Below, piece by piece: positions 39,523-47,857 of a DNA stretch of 64,000 bases (the stretch's first letter is position 1; the number at the start of each line of letters is the position of its first letter). The position numbers were made by a program, and so were the translations under genes. The notes beneath the pieces were generated by a model. That model was not told where the DNA came from, did no database searches, and was given only the letters and a program-made list of their open reading frames with translations. This DNA is from an uncultured Pelagibacteraceae bacterium (lineage in GTDB: Bacteria; Pseudomonadota; Alphaproteobacteria; Pelagibacterales; Pelagibacteraceae), in assembly GCA_902597175.1 (NCBI GenBank), contig CACJWN010000002.1:1-64000 (forward strand), in the 5' to 3' direction.

Positions 39523-39990
39523 ATGAAAAATATTATGTTTGGTGATAAGAAAAAAAAACTTACAGACTCAGAAAGATCTTTAATTAGTGAAACAGTAAGC
39601 ATAGAGGGCACTATTAATAGCTCAGGTGCTATAGATGTGGCTGGATTAATAAAAGGTCCGGTGTATTCCAAAGAGATTATAATAAGAGAAACTGGATCTA
39701 TCACTGGCACAATAGAGGGCGATCACGTTGAAATTCATGGACATCTTGATGGAAAAGTTTCAGGCCAGGATGTAGTAATTGGTTCAACGGGAACGGTTAA
39801 AGGCGATATTGAATTTGGAAACAATTTAAAAACAGAGAACGGTGCAGATATAGATGGCTATATCAAAAAAACAAATAAATCTAAATCTACACTAACAGGT
39901 GACTTCTTATTCAAGAAGAAAGACAAAAAAGATTCTACAGAAAATTCAGAGGAACGACCAGAAGTTGTTAATAAAGAGGCCTTAGCCTAA
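39523..39990 (+). CDS. Bactofilin (CcmA-like) polymer-forming protein
   Basis: SVEGTINSSGAIDVAGLIKGPVYSKEI... repetitive beta-helix pattern, DUF583/bactofilin. Confidence 0.85.
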   Translation: MKNIMFGDKKKKLTDSERSLISETVSIEGTINSSGAIDVAGLIKGPVYSKEIIIRETGSITGTIEGDHVEIHGHLDGKVSGQDVVIGSTGTVKGDIEFGNNLKTENGADIDGYIKKTNKSKSTLTGDFLFKKKDKKDSTENSEERPEVVNKEALA

Positions 39991-40017
39991 TCTACCGCAC
40001 TACTATTTTTTTGAACA

Positions 40018-41295
40018 TTGAAATATAATTTCCTAATGGAAAATTATAAATGTAAATCAGTTGGAATAATAGGTTCTGGAATTCAAGGTGTTTGCACAGG
40101 TTTACAACTTATAAAAAAAGGAATCCCTGTCACAATTTTCGATCGTCAAGATCCTTTATCTCAAGATTTTAAACCAGCCTCATATGGAAACGCTGGGCAT
40201 TTTTCACCTTACGCTGTTTTACAACTCAATCGTCCCGATATTTTATTTGATGTTCCCAAGATGCTCTTCAGTTCTTATGGACCTTTAGCCTTAAAATGGA
40301 ATTACGTCCCTAAAATGTTAAATTGGTTTTTTTACTATTTAAAAAACTGCAATAAAAAATCTATGATACATACTGCTAAAAATATGCATCAAATTCTAAG
40401 TCTATCAAATGATGCCTATGAGGAAATTTTCCAAGAAATAGATACGAATGGATTAGTTGAAAAAAAAGGCATAATTTATGTTTGGACAAATAAAAATCTA
40501 AAAAGTAGAAATTTAGAAATAAAAGTTCGCGATGAACTTGGAATTAAGCAAAAACTATTATCACAAAAAGAAGTTTTAGAATTAGAGCCTAATTTAAACC
40601 CAGTTTTTGATGCTGGTGTTATCTTTGAGTATGCTATGCACGCTAGAGATCCACATGGAATACTAAAACAAATTTTTAAATTGTTTTTAAAAAGAGGTGG
40701 AAAATTTATTCAAACGAATATTAAAAGTATTGAGCAGTCTAAAAATGATGAAACTATAATTAGATCAGAAAATGAGGAATATAAATTTGAAAAATCTGTT
40801 GTAGCCTCAGGAGCTTTCTCTAAAAAATTTACAGATCAGCTAGGAGAAAAAATCCCATTAGATACCGAAAGAGGTTATCATGTGCATTTTAAAGGACAAG
40901 AAAAATTGATATCAAGACCAGTAATTTTCTTAGACAGAGGCTTTGGAATGACACCTATGAATCAAGGACTTAGAGCAGTAGGCACTGTAGAACTAGGCGG
41001 GACTGAAAATCCTTTATCAAAAAAACGAATTGATTATATAATCAAATGCGCGAAAGAACTTCTTCCACAACTAGGAGTCCACGAAGATGAGTGGTTAGGA
41101 TTTAGGCCTACTCTACCAGATTTTTTACCAATACTTGGACCATCCTTAAAAAATAAAAACATTATCTATGCTTTTGGGCATCAACATTTAGGCTGGACTT
41201 TAGGAGCTATTACAGGCAAAATTGTATCAGGTATTGTTGCTGGAGAAAAAACAAATTTAGATTTATCTCCATACAGTTCAAAAAGATTTAATTAG
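40018..41295 (+). CDS. DadA-like FAD-dependent D-amino acid dehydrogenase/oxidase
   Basis: VGIIGSGIQGVCTGLQLIKKG; WLGFRPTLPDFLPILGPS; GHQHLGWTLG. Confidence 0.8.
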   Translation: MKYNFLMENYKCKSVGIIGSGIQGVCTGLQLIKKGIPVTIFDRQDPLSQDFKPASYGNAGHFSPYAVLQLNRPDILFDVPKMLFSSYGPLALKWNYVPKMLNWFFYYLKNCNKKSMIHTAKNMHQILSLSNDAYEEIFQEIDTNGLVEKKGIIYVWTNKNLKSRNLEIKVRDELGIKQKLLSQKEVLELEPNLNPVFDAGVIFEYAMHARDPHGILKQIFKLFLKRGGKFIQTNIKSIEQSKNDETIIRSENEEYKFEKSVVASGAFSKKFTDQLGEKIPLDTERGYHVHFKGQEKLISRPVIFLDRGFGMTPMNQGLRAVGTVELGGTENPLSKKRIDYIIKCAKELLPQLGVHEDEWLGFRPTLPDFLPILGPSLKNKNIIYAFGHQHLGWTLGAITGKIVSGIVAGEKTNLDLSPYSSKRFN

Positions 41296-41301
41296 AAAAT
41301 T

Positions 41302-42192
41302 TTGTCAAAAAATTATTTAGCTTATACTTTTCTTACATTAGCGGCTTTATTCTGGTCAGGAAACTTCATTATTGGAAAATTTGCTACTTTATTTGAGGTG
41401 CCACCTCTTACTTTAAATTTTCTAAGATGGGTCATGGTATGGTTTATTTTAATTCCTTTCACAATAAAAGAAATTTTAGCAAAGAAAAACTATATTAAAG
41501 AAAATTTTTTTGCCATTGGTATCATGGGAATATTATCAATCAGTACTTTTAATTCTGTAGTGTATTTTGCCTTAAATTTTACTCAAGTTATAAATGCAGT
41601 TTTAATGTTGGCTGCTATTCCACCCATGATAATAATTTTTTCTACACTTATGAAAATTGAAAAAACAAATATGTTTCAATTATCTGGATTGTTACTATCA
41701 ATATTTGGAGTTGCAACAATTATATCAAATGCAGATATTCAAAAAATAATTTCTTTAAATTTTAATAAAGGAGATATATGGATGCTAGTTTGTGTTTTGA
41801 GCTGGTCATTATATTCAACTTTACTCAAAAAAAATAAATTTAAATTATCTCAATTTTCTTTAATCCAAATTATGGTAACTGTGGGATTAATATTTTTAGT
41901 TCCACAATTTTTATATGAGCAATCAATCGGATTAGACGTAAAAATAAATAAAGCTTCTATATTAATTTTAATTTATGTAGTTATCTTTCCTGCGATCGCA
42001 GCTTACTATTGTTGGCAAAAAGCTATAGAATTAATAGGGCCTAACAGATCATCGATGTTTATTCAGTTAATGCCACTTTTCAGTGCATTAATGGCAATTA
42101 TAATTTTCAAAGAAAAATTTCAATTATTCCATTTTATTGGAGCATCCTTTATTATATCTGGTATTTATTTATCAAATAGGAAAACTCAATGA
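41302..42192 (+). CDS. EamA/DMT-family transporter (TTG start)
   Basis: 10-TM pattern with duplicated EamA-like repeats (LFWSGNFIIGKF...). Confidence 0.85.
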   Translation: MSKNYLAYTFLTLAALFWSGNFIIGKFATLFEVPPLTLNFLRWVMVWFILIPFTIKEILAKKNYIKENFFAIGIMGILSISTFNSVVYFALNFTQVINAVLMLAAIPPMIIIFSTLMKIEKTNMFQLSGLLLSIFGVATIISNADIQKIISLNFNKGDIWMLVCVLSWSLYSTLLKKNKFKLSQFSLIQIMVTVGLIFLVPQFLYEQSIGLDVKINKASILILIYVVIFPAIAAYYCWQKAIELIGPNRSSMFIQLMPLFSALMAIIIFKEKFQLFHFIGASFIISGIYLSNRKTQ

Positions 42193-43139
42193 TTAAAGTT
42201 GCAGTACTGGACGATTATCAAAGTGTCTTTGAAGAGATTATTGATATAGAAAAATTTAAGAATAAATTTGACTTTAAAATTTTTAATGAGGCCTTCAACG
42301 ATGAAAATGAAGCTATTGAAGCCTTGGAGGAATTTGAAGTATTATTCATTATGCGAGAAAGAACACCCATCACAAAAAGTTTATTAGAAAATTTACCAAA
42401 TCTTAAATACATAATGACTTCAGGTATGCGTAATAATTCAATTAGTTTAGATGTAACGAAAAAAAAAGGTATTTTGGTGTGTGGAACTGAAATAAATCCA
42501 AATCCAGCAGCTGAGATTACATGGACTTTGATATTAGGTCTTTTAAGAAACGTTAAGCAAGAAATTGATAATATGTTTCAAGGATATTGGCAGACTACTA
42601 TTGGTTCAGAATTAAAAGGTAAAATGTTGGGAGTAATAGGCCTGGGAAAAATTGGAACGCAAGTCGCAAAGGTAGGCAAAGCTTTTGGAATGGAAGTTTG
42701 CGCTTGGAGTGAAAATCTAAATTTATCTCACGCTAATGAACTTGGTGTATTACCTATGAGTAAAGAAGATTTACTTAAAAATTCAGATATAATTTCTATT
42801 CATTTAGTTTTAGGTGAAAGATATAAAAACTTAATTACAAAAAAAGAGATTGAAATGATGAAAAAAACTAGTTTTCTAATCAATACTTCAAGAGGCCCAA
42901 TCATTAATGAAAACGATTTAGTAGAAGCTTTAAAAGATGAAAAAATAGCTGGTGTTGGTTTAGACGTTTATAATAAAGAACCTCTTCCGCAAGATCATAA
43001 ACTTCGATTTTTTCCAAATGCTTTATTATTACCTCATATCGGTTACGTGACTGCTGAAAATTACTCAAAATTTTATTCGCAAATGATTGAAAATTTAGAA
43101 AGTTGTCTAGAAAACAAGCCTATAAGGGTAATCTCATAA
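42189..43139 (+). CDS. D-isomer-specific 2-hydroxyacid dehydrogenase
   Basis: GVIGLGKIGTQVAKVGKAFGMEV, LINTSRGPIINENDLVEAL, LDVYNKEPLP. Confidence 0.9.
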   Translation: MIKVAVLDDYQSVFEEIIDIEKFKNKFDFKIFNEAFNDENEAIEALEEFEVLFIMRERTPITKSLLENLPNLKYIMTSGMRNNSISLDVTKKKGILVCGTEINPNPAAEITWTLILGLLRNVKQEIDNMFQGYWQTTIGSELKGKMLGVIGLGKIGTQVAKVGKAFGMEVCAWSENLNLSHANELGVLPMSKEDLLKNSDIISIHLVLGERYKNLITKKEIEMMKKTSFLINTSRGPIINENDLVEALKDEKIAGVGLDVYNKEPLPQDHKLRFFPNALLLPHIGYVTAENYSKFYSQMIENLESCLENKPIRVIS

Positions 43140-43246
43140 AAAAGCACTTCCATCACAGGTTGTATTATATAAACTCATTTTGAGTGATTCGTTTGTTTTA
43201 TAACGAACAAATCTCTGCTTAAATTAGGGAAATTATAAGAGGGAGA

Positions 43247-43651
43247 ATGAAAAAAATTTTAGGTTGTTTGCTCGGACTCACTTTACTAACTGGTTGCGCA
43301 GAGTCACTAGCTCTATTAGGACCTACCTCTACCGCAGTAACCGGTGGAAAAATTACACAATCAGCTTTTTCTACAGCAGTAAATTATGGAGTAAAAAAAC
43401 AAACTGGAAAAAGTGCGATGGAACATGTGATGACATACGCTGAAGAAATGAGTCCACAGAAAAAAAAGAAAGAGCCCTGCCTATCATTTGCTGAGAAAAC
43501 TAACTCAGAAATTTGTGCTATTGTGAAAACGCAATTAAAAATAACTAAATCGAAGATCTTAGAAATATCAAAAGAAAAATCTTTAAAAGATCTTACATCA
43601 TCACTTCAGTCCAAAATAAATAAAAAATCTAAAATTAAGTACATAGATTAA
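43247..43651 (+). CDS. Small predicted lipoprotein, unknown function (tandem copy 1)
   Basis: Lipobox LTGCAESLALLG; GVKKQTGKSAMEHVMTYAEE. Confidence 0.75.
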   Translation: MKKILGCLLGLTLLTGCAESLALLGPTSTAVTGGKITQSAFSTAVNYGVKKQTGKSAMEHVMTYAEEMSPQKKKKEPCLSFAEKTNSEICAIVKTQLKITKSKILEISKEKSLKDLTSSLQSKINKKSKIKYID

Positions 43652-43689
43652 CAAATCTTAAACGAAATCAGTCTAGCCAATTTAAGGTC

Positions 43690-43718
43690 TTGACAACCAT
43701 GGGTTGTGTTAATAAAAC
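43690..43718 (+). promoter_or_regulatory. Putative sigma70 promoter of second lipoprotein gene
   Basis: TTGACA-17 nt-TAAAAC in the intergenic gap. Confidence 0.4.
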
Positions 43719-43760
43719 TAATGCGCTCACAATTAACTTTTAATTAACGATGAAGCAGAT

Positions 43761-44195
43761 ATGAACCAAGTAAAACAAATTTCAAACATGAAAAAAATAT
43801 TGATTTTATTATCAACGATTTTCTTACTTAATGGGTGTGCTGAATCTTTAGCGTTGCTCGGTACTGGCACGTCTAACGGAAAAATATTGCAGTCTTCTCT
43901 TAATTCAGCAGTAAGTTATGGAGTTAAAAAACAAACAGGAAAAACTCCTTTGGAACACGTTATTGCTTACGCAGAAGAAAAAAATCCTCAGAAAAAAAAA
44001 GAAACCTGCATTTCTTCATTTGAAATAACAAGATCTGAATTTTGCACGATTATTAAAAAACAAATTAAGTCTAAAAGCACTGATATGATGGAAAAGACTA
44101 CAGAAATTGCTAAAGAATATCCAAAAAATATAATTAAAGAAATATCTAAGATTGAAAAGATAGCCAAAAAATCAGTTATTTATAATAGAAGGTAA
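43761..44195 (+). CDS. Small predicted lipoprotein, unknown function (tandem copy 2; likely start MKKILILL)
   Basis: Lipobox LNGCAESLALLG; GVKKQTGKTPLEHVIAYAEEKNPQKKK; paralogue of 43247-43651. Confidence 0.75.
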   Translation: MNQVKQISNMKKILILLSTIFLLNGCAESLALLGTGTSNGKILQSSLNSAVSYGVKKQTGKTPLEHVIAYAEEKNPQKKKETCISSFEITRSEFCTIIKKQIKSKSTDMMEKTTEIAKEYPKNIIKEISKIEKIAKKSVIYNRR

Positions 44196-44216
44196 AATTA
44201 ATTTTTTCTTAAAAGA

Positions 44217-44243
44217 TGGCCCCAATACAAATAATTGGGACCA
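44217..44243 (-). terminator. Putative intrinsic terminator after metY (may act on both strands)
   Basis: 10-bp stem TGGTCCCAAT-tatttgt-ATTGGGGCCA (one G-U) followed by TCTTTT. Confidence 0.5.
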
Positions 44244-44256
44244 CCTTGATTATTTT

Positions 44257-45549
44257 TTATGCAGCCAAAGCTTGTTTGATATCTGCGACAATGTCATCTG
44301 GATGTTCTATACCAATTGATAATCGAACATAACCTGGCGTAACACCTGCAGCTAACATTTCTTGCTCAGTTAATTGACTGTGAGTTGTTGTAGCTGGATG
44401 AATTGCTAAGCTTCTAGCATCACCAATATTTGCCACGTGGTAAAGCATTTTTAAGTTATCAATAAACTTAGCTCCTGCTTCTTTTGTGCCTAGATCCATA
44501 CCTATCAAAGATCCATAACCACCTTGCATATATTTTTTAGCTCTATCTCTAATTTCACCTTGGTAATTAGTTGGATAGATTACTTTTTTAACTTTTTTGT
44601 GCCCATCTAAGAAATTAACAACTTTTTCAGCATTGCTACAATGTTGTTTCATTCTTAAAGCTACAGTTTCCAAACCTTGAATGATTTGAAAAGCGTTGAA
44701 TGGACTTAATGGAGCACCCAAGTCTCTCAATAAAACCACTCTAGCTCTAATAACAAATGGAATATTAGCACCAGTTAATTGTGGTACTGCATCTGCCCAA
44801 ACTGCACCGTGATAACTTTGATCTGGCTCATTTAATAGAGGTTGTCTTTTTCTATCTTTAATCCAATCAAAGTTTCCACCATCTACTATTATTCCTCCAA
44901 TTGAAGTACCATGACCACCAATATATTTTGTCAAAGAGTGCATTACGATTGCAGCTCCATGAGCTAAAGGTTTACATATAACTGGTGAAGCTGTGTTATC
45001 GATAATTAAAGGTATACCTTTTTTTCTACCGATATCTGAAACTTCTTTAATTGGAAAAACACGAAGATATGGATTTGGAAGAGTCTCACCGTAGTAAGCT
45101 CTTGTTTTATCATCAGTCACTTTTTCAAAGTTTTTTGGATCTGCAGGATCTGCAAATCTAACTTCAATACCTTGTTGTCTTAAAGTATTTTTAAATAAGT
45201 TTACTGTGCCTCCATATAAGTCAGTCGAAGCAACGATGTTATCTCCAGCTTGTGCTAAGTTTTGTATACACATTGCTGAAGCAGCTTGACCTGATCCAAC
45301 CGCGCATGCCGCCACACCGCCTTCAAGCGCTGCAACTCTTTTTTCTAGCACATCAACAGTTGGGTTCATTATACGTGTGTAAATGTTACCAAACTCTTTT
45401 AGACCAAATAAATTTGCAGCATGTTCTGCATTTTTAAATTGGTAAGAAGTTGTTTGATAAATCGGAACTGCCACAGCTGTTGTAGTAGGATCAGCTCTAT
45501 AATCACTACCATGTAAGCCAATAGTTTCCGGATGTTTAAAATCAGCCAT
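44257..45549 (-). CDS. metY: O-acetylhomoserine aminocarboxypropyltransferase / sulfhydrylase
   Basis: PLP Cys/Met metabolism fold; GLHGSDYRADPTTTAVAVPIYQTTSY, HSLTKYIGGHGTSIGG. Confidence 0.93.
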   Translation of the reverse strand: MADFKHPETIGLHGSDYRADPTTTAVAVPIYQTTSYQFKNAEHAANLFGLKEFGNIYTRIMNPTVDVLEKRVAALEGGVAACAVGSGQAASAMCIQNLAQAGDNIVASTDLYGGTVNLFKNTLRQQGIEVRFADPADPKNFEKVTDDKTRAYYGETLPNPYLRVFPIKEVSDIGRKKGIPLIIDNTASPVICKPLAHGAAIVMHSLTKYIGGHGTSIGGIIVDGGNFDWIKDRKRQPLLNEPDQSYHGAVWADAVPQLTGANIPFVIRARVVLLRDLGAPLSPFNAFQIIQGLETVALRMKQHCSNAEKVVNFLDGHKKVKKVIYPTNYQGEIRDRAKKYMQGGYGSLIGMDLGTKEAGAKFIDNLKMLYHVANIGDARSLAIHPATTTHSQLTEQEMLAAGVTPGYVRLSIGIEHPDDIVADIKQALAA

Positions 45550-45592
45550 TGATTTTCCCCCTTATTGTTTCTCTTGTCGTTTCTTTTTTCAT
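45542..45592 (-). CDS. Possible 16-aa mini-ORF overlapping the metY start
   Basis: MKKETTRETIRGKING*; GGAGG ten nt upstream; TGA lies inside metY ATGGCTGA. Confidence 0.25.
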   Translation of the reverse strand: MKKETTRETIRGKING

Positions 45593-45607
45593 ATTATTAT
45601 AGCCTCC

Positions 45608-46666
45608 TTACGCTACTTTTCCATACTCTTTCATGTGCTTAGGTATACGTTTATTATTACCGTACATGAAATGGTTGGACATATTTTCCCTAAATCTGCT
45701 TGCCGGAACTCTTAATCCAATAGCTTCAGCTACCTCTCTGATATGTATTGGACTTGCTCCACAGCAAACACCTATGTACTTGACGCCTAAATCAAATACC
45801 TCTTTTGCAAAATTTCCAATCTCATATCTATTGCATTGCAATGGATCCAAAGCAGTAGGGAAAGTTCTGCCATGAGGAGATGGACAACTACATCCATTAT
45901 TATCTGGAAGATTAAAAAATGTTGGATGCTTTTCAGTTGTTCTGTAAGGAACAGGTAAAGCAGCAACATGACATTTTAATTCTTTTCTTATTTTTTTAAT
46001 ATAAGGAAGCATTGTAGCCGGACCTCTAAAACAATTCAAACCAACAACATCAGCTCCAAGTTCCTCTAACTTTTTGCACGTTTCAAGAATCGTATAACCA
46101 TCTCTCATTTTATTTTCACCCATTGGGGAAATCGTAATGACTGATGGAAGACCAGATTTTTTTATTTCTTCAAGTGCCGCAAATGCCTCTTCAGCATAGT
46201 AAAAAGTTTCACCAATTATAAAATCAGCTTTCTCTTCTTTTGCCCAAGTTACCATTTCAGCAAACATATTTTTTACTTGAGTTTGAATTTTAGGGTTATT
46301 TGCTTCCCAAATATTACTGTTAGAAATGTTACCGGCCATCAAACTTACACCTAAACCCTTAGGTGGATTATCAGCACATTTTCTTGCAATTCTTAAAGCA
46401 GCTCTATTCAAAGGCTCAAGCAAATGCTCCTTATCGATCACTCTCATTTTTTCTCTATGACCATTATATGTAAATGCTTGAACGATGTTAGAACCTGCGT
46501 GTTGAAATTCTTTATGAAGATTTTCCAATACTTCAGGATGTTCGAGTGCTACTTCAGGAACAAATTCACCAGAAGTTAAATAACCTCTTCGTTCCATTTC
46601 AAATAAATAACCTTCAGCACAAATTAAAGGTTTTTTCTTTAATGTTTCTAATAAAATATTACTCAT
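45608..46666 (-). CDS. bhmT: Betaine-homocysteine S-methyltransferase
   Basis: Homocysteine methyltransferase domain; VGLNCFRGP, GVCCGASPIHIREVAEAIG. Confidence 0.9.
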   Translation of the reverse strand: MSNILLETLKKKPLICAEGYLFEMERRGYLTSGEFVPEVALEHPEVLENLHKEFQHAGSNIVQAFTYNGHREKMRVIDKEHLLEPLNRAALRIARKCADNPPKGLGVSLMAGNISNSNIWEANNPKIQTQVKNMFAEMVTWAKEEKADFIIGETFYYAEEAFAALEEIKKSGLPSVITISPMGENKMRDGYTILETCKKLEELGADVVGLNCFRGPATMLPYIKKIRKELKCHVAALPVPYRTTEKHPTFFNLPDNNGCSCPSPHGRTFPTALDPLQCNRYEIGNFAKEVFDLGVKYIGVCCGASPIHIREVAEAIGLRVPASRFRENMSNHFMYGNNKRIPKHMKEYGKVA

Positions 46667-46724
46667 GTTCTCTCCAATTAACCGGAGAGAGATGAAATCT
46701 GTAGAGGGAGTTTATTGATTTCAT
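46659..46724 (-). CDS. 21-aa leader ORF MKSINSLYRFHLSPVNWREHE overlapping the bhmT start
   Basis: AAAAAGGAG SD six nt upstream of ATG; TAA inside bhmT ATGAGTAAT. Confidence 0.55.
   Translation of the reverse strand: MKSINSLYRFHLSPVNWREHE
46669..46690 (-). promoter_or_regulatory. Hairpin sequestering the bhmT Shine-Dalgarno
   Basis: TCTCTCC-GGTTAATT-GGAGAGA perfect 7-bp stem; GGAGAGA is the bhmT SD. Confidence 0.55.
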
Positions 46725-46729
46725 CTACT

Positions 46730-46785
46730 ACTCCTTTTTAGTACTTCGGCATATGCCAGGTGTACAATATGGTTCAAATACCCGG
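46730..46785 (-). promoter_or_regulatory. SAM-V (SAM-II/SAM-V-like) riboswitch overlapping a Shine-Dalgarno
   Basis: CCGGGTATTTGAACCATATTGTACACC...AGTACTAAAAAGGAG matches the SAM-II/V core (TTTxAACC.TATTG ... xxTAAAAAGG). Confidence 0.75.
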
Positions 46786-46804
46786 TTTAATTTTAGATTG
46801 TTCC

Positions 46805-46833
46805 AAAAAAAAACCACCGGCTAAAGCGGTGGT
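46805..46833 (-). terminator. Intrinsic terminator between the two SAM aptamers
   Basis: ACCACCG-CTTTAGC-CGGTGGT followed by T8. Confidence 0.88.
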
Positions 46834-46845
46834 CTGAAGACTTGT

Positions 46846-46898
46846 GCGCTTTAGCTGGATTTATAAAGCGCCCGCAAGTTGCCTTAACTCGGCGCTGA
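46846..46898 (-). promoter_or_regulatory. SAM-II riboswitch
   Basis: AGCGCCGAGTTAAGGCAACTTGCGGGCGCTTTATAAATCCAGCTAAAGCGC; P1 AGCGCC/GGCGCT and conserved ATAAAT..AGCTAAA. Confidence 0.9.
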
Positions 46899-46902
46899 CA
46901 GG

Positions 46903-46932
46903 TATATAGCAAAAATTTTATATCTCTGTCAA
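46903..46932 (-). promoter_or_regulatory. Sigma70-like promoter of the bhmT leader
   Basis: TTGACA-18 nt-TATATA just upstream of SAM-II. Confidence 0.7.
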
Positions 46933-46939
46933 CATGTAA

Positions 46940-47857
46940 TTAAATATTATTCCAGAACACCTTTGCAAGGTTTATTCCAGACAAATCTTTATATGCAGCC
47001 AGTCCAGTAGGGCTAGTTACATTAATATCACCTATTAATTTTTCTTGAATAAAATCAATTCCAGCAAAATATATCTTATTATTAACCAGTAATTTACCAA
47101 TTACTTTACTTGCTTTAACCTCTTTTTTTGTAAGTTTAGTTAATTTAGCCTGTGCTCCCTTGCTCATGTTCGATAAAATACTACCTTTTTTTGGCACTCT
47201 AGATATTGCGCCTACAATCTTTCCTTTAATAATAAATACTCTTTTATCTCCTTTAGAAACCCCAGGTAAAAACTTTTGAAAAAATACATGATTATGCTTT
47301 TTTATTAATTTTTTTATTATACTAGCATTAAAAGATTTTAATAAAATAACGCTATTTCCACTAAAACCATTAATAGGTTTAGCTACAACAGCTTTATATC
47401 TTTTAAAAAAATTCCTTATCTCATTAAGATTTTCACTGATTAGAGTAGGAGGCATATACCTCATAAAATTAATAGAAAAAAGCTTTTCAGAAACATTTCT
47501 TACTGCTGATGGATTATTGATTATCTTTACTTTTTTGGAAATATGGTTAAGCAAAAACGTTGTATATAAATAACGATTATCAAAAGGAGGATCATTTCTA
47601 ATTAGAATGACCTTTGATTTTTCAAGTTTAAAATTGATCGTTTTTAATAATGTGTAAAATTTCTTTTTGCTATTAAGAATCTTAATATGCTTACATAAAG
47701 CTACGACTTTTCCATTTAAAAAACTTAAATTTTCTGGTTCAAAATAAAATATTTTGTAACCTCTTTTTTGCGCCTCTGCAGCCAGGAGTATGGTCGTATC
47801 TGTTTTAAGATTTACTCTTTTAAGATCAGAACCCTGAATAGCTAAAATTTTCGTCAT
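46940..47857 (-). CDS. gshB: Glutathione synthetase
   Basis: RNDPPFD, NNPSAVRNVSEKL, KPINGFSGNSVILL, INVTSPTGL motifs. Confidence 0.9.
   Translation of the reverse strand: MTKILAIQGSDLKRVNLKTDTTILLAAEAQKRGYKIFYFEPENLSFLNGKVVALCKHIKILNSKKKFYTLLKTINFKLEKSKVILIRNDPPFDNRYLYTTFLLNHISKKVKIINNPSAVRNVSEKLFSINFMRYMPPTLISENLNEIRNFFKRYKAVVAKPINGFSGNSVILLKSFNASIIKKLIKKHNHVFFQKFLPGVSKGDKRVFIIKGKIVGAISRVPKKGSILSNMSKGAQAKLTKLTKKEVKASKVIGKLLVNNKIYFAGIDFIQEKLIGDINVTSPTGLAAYKDLSGINLAKVFWNNI

Noticed and set aside
46770-46785. GGTTCAAATACCC resembling a tRNA T-arm
   Set aside because: No surrounding cloverleaf. On the minus strand it belongs to the SAM-V-like aptamer. I found no convincing tRNA gene in the window.
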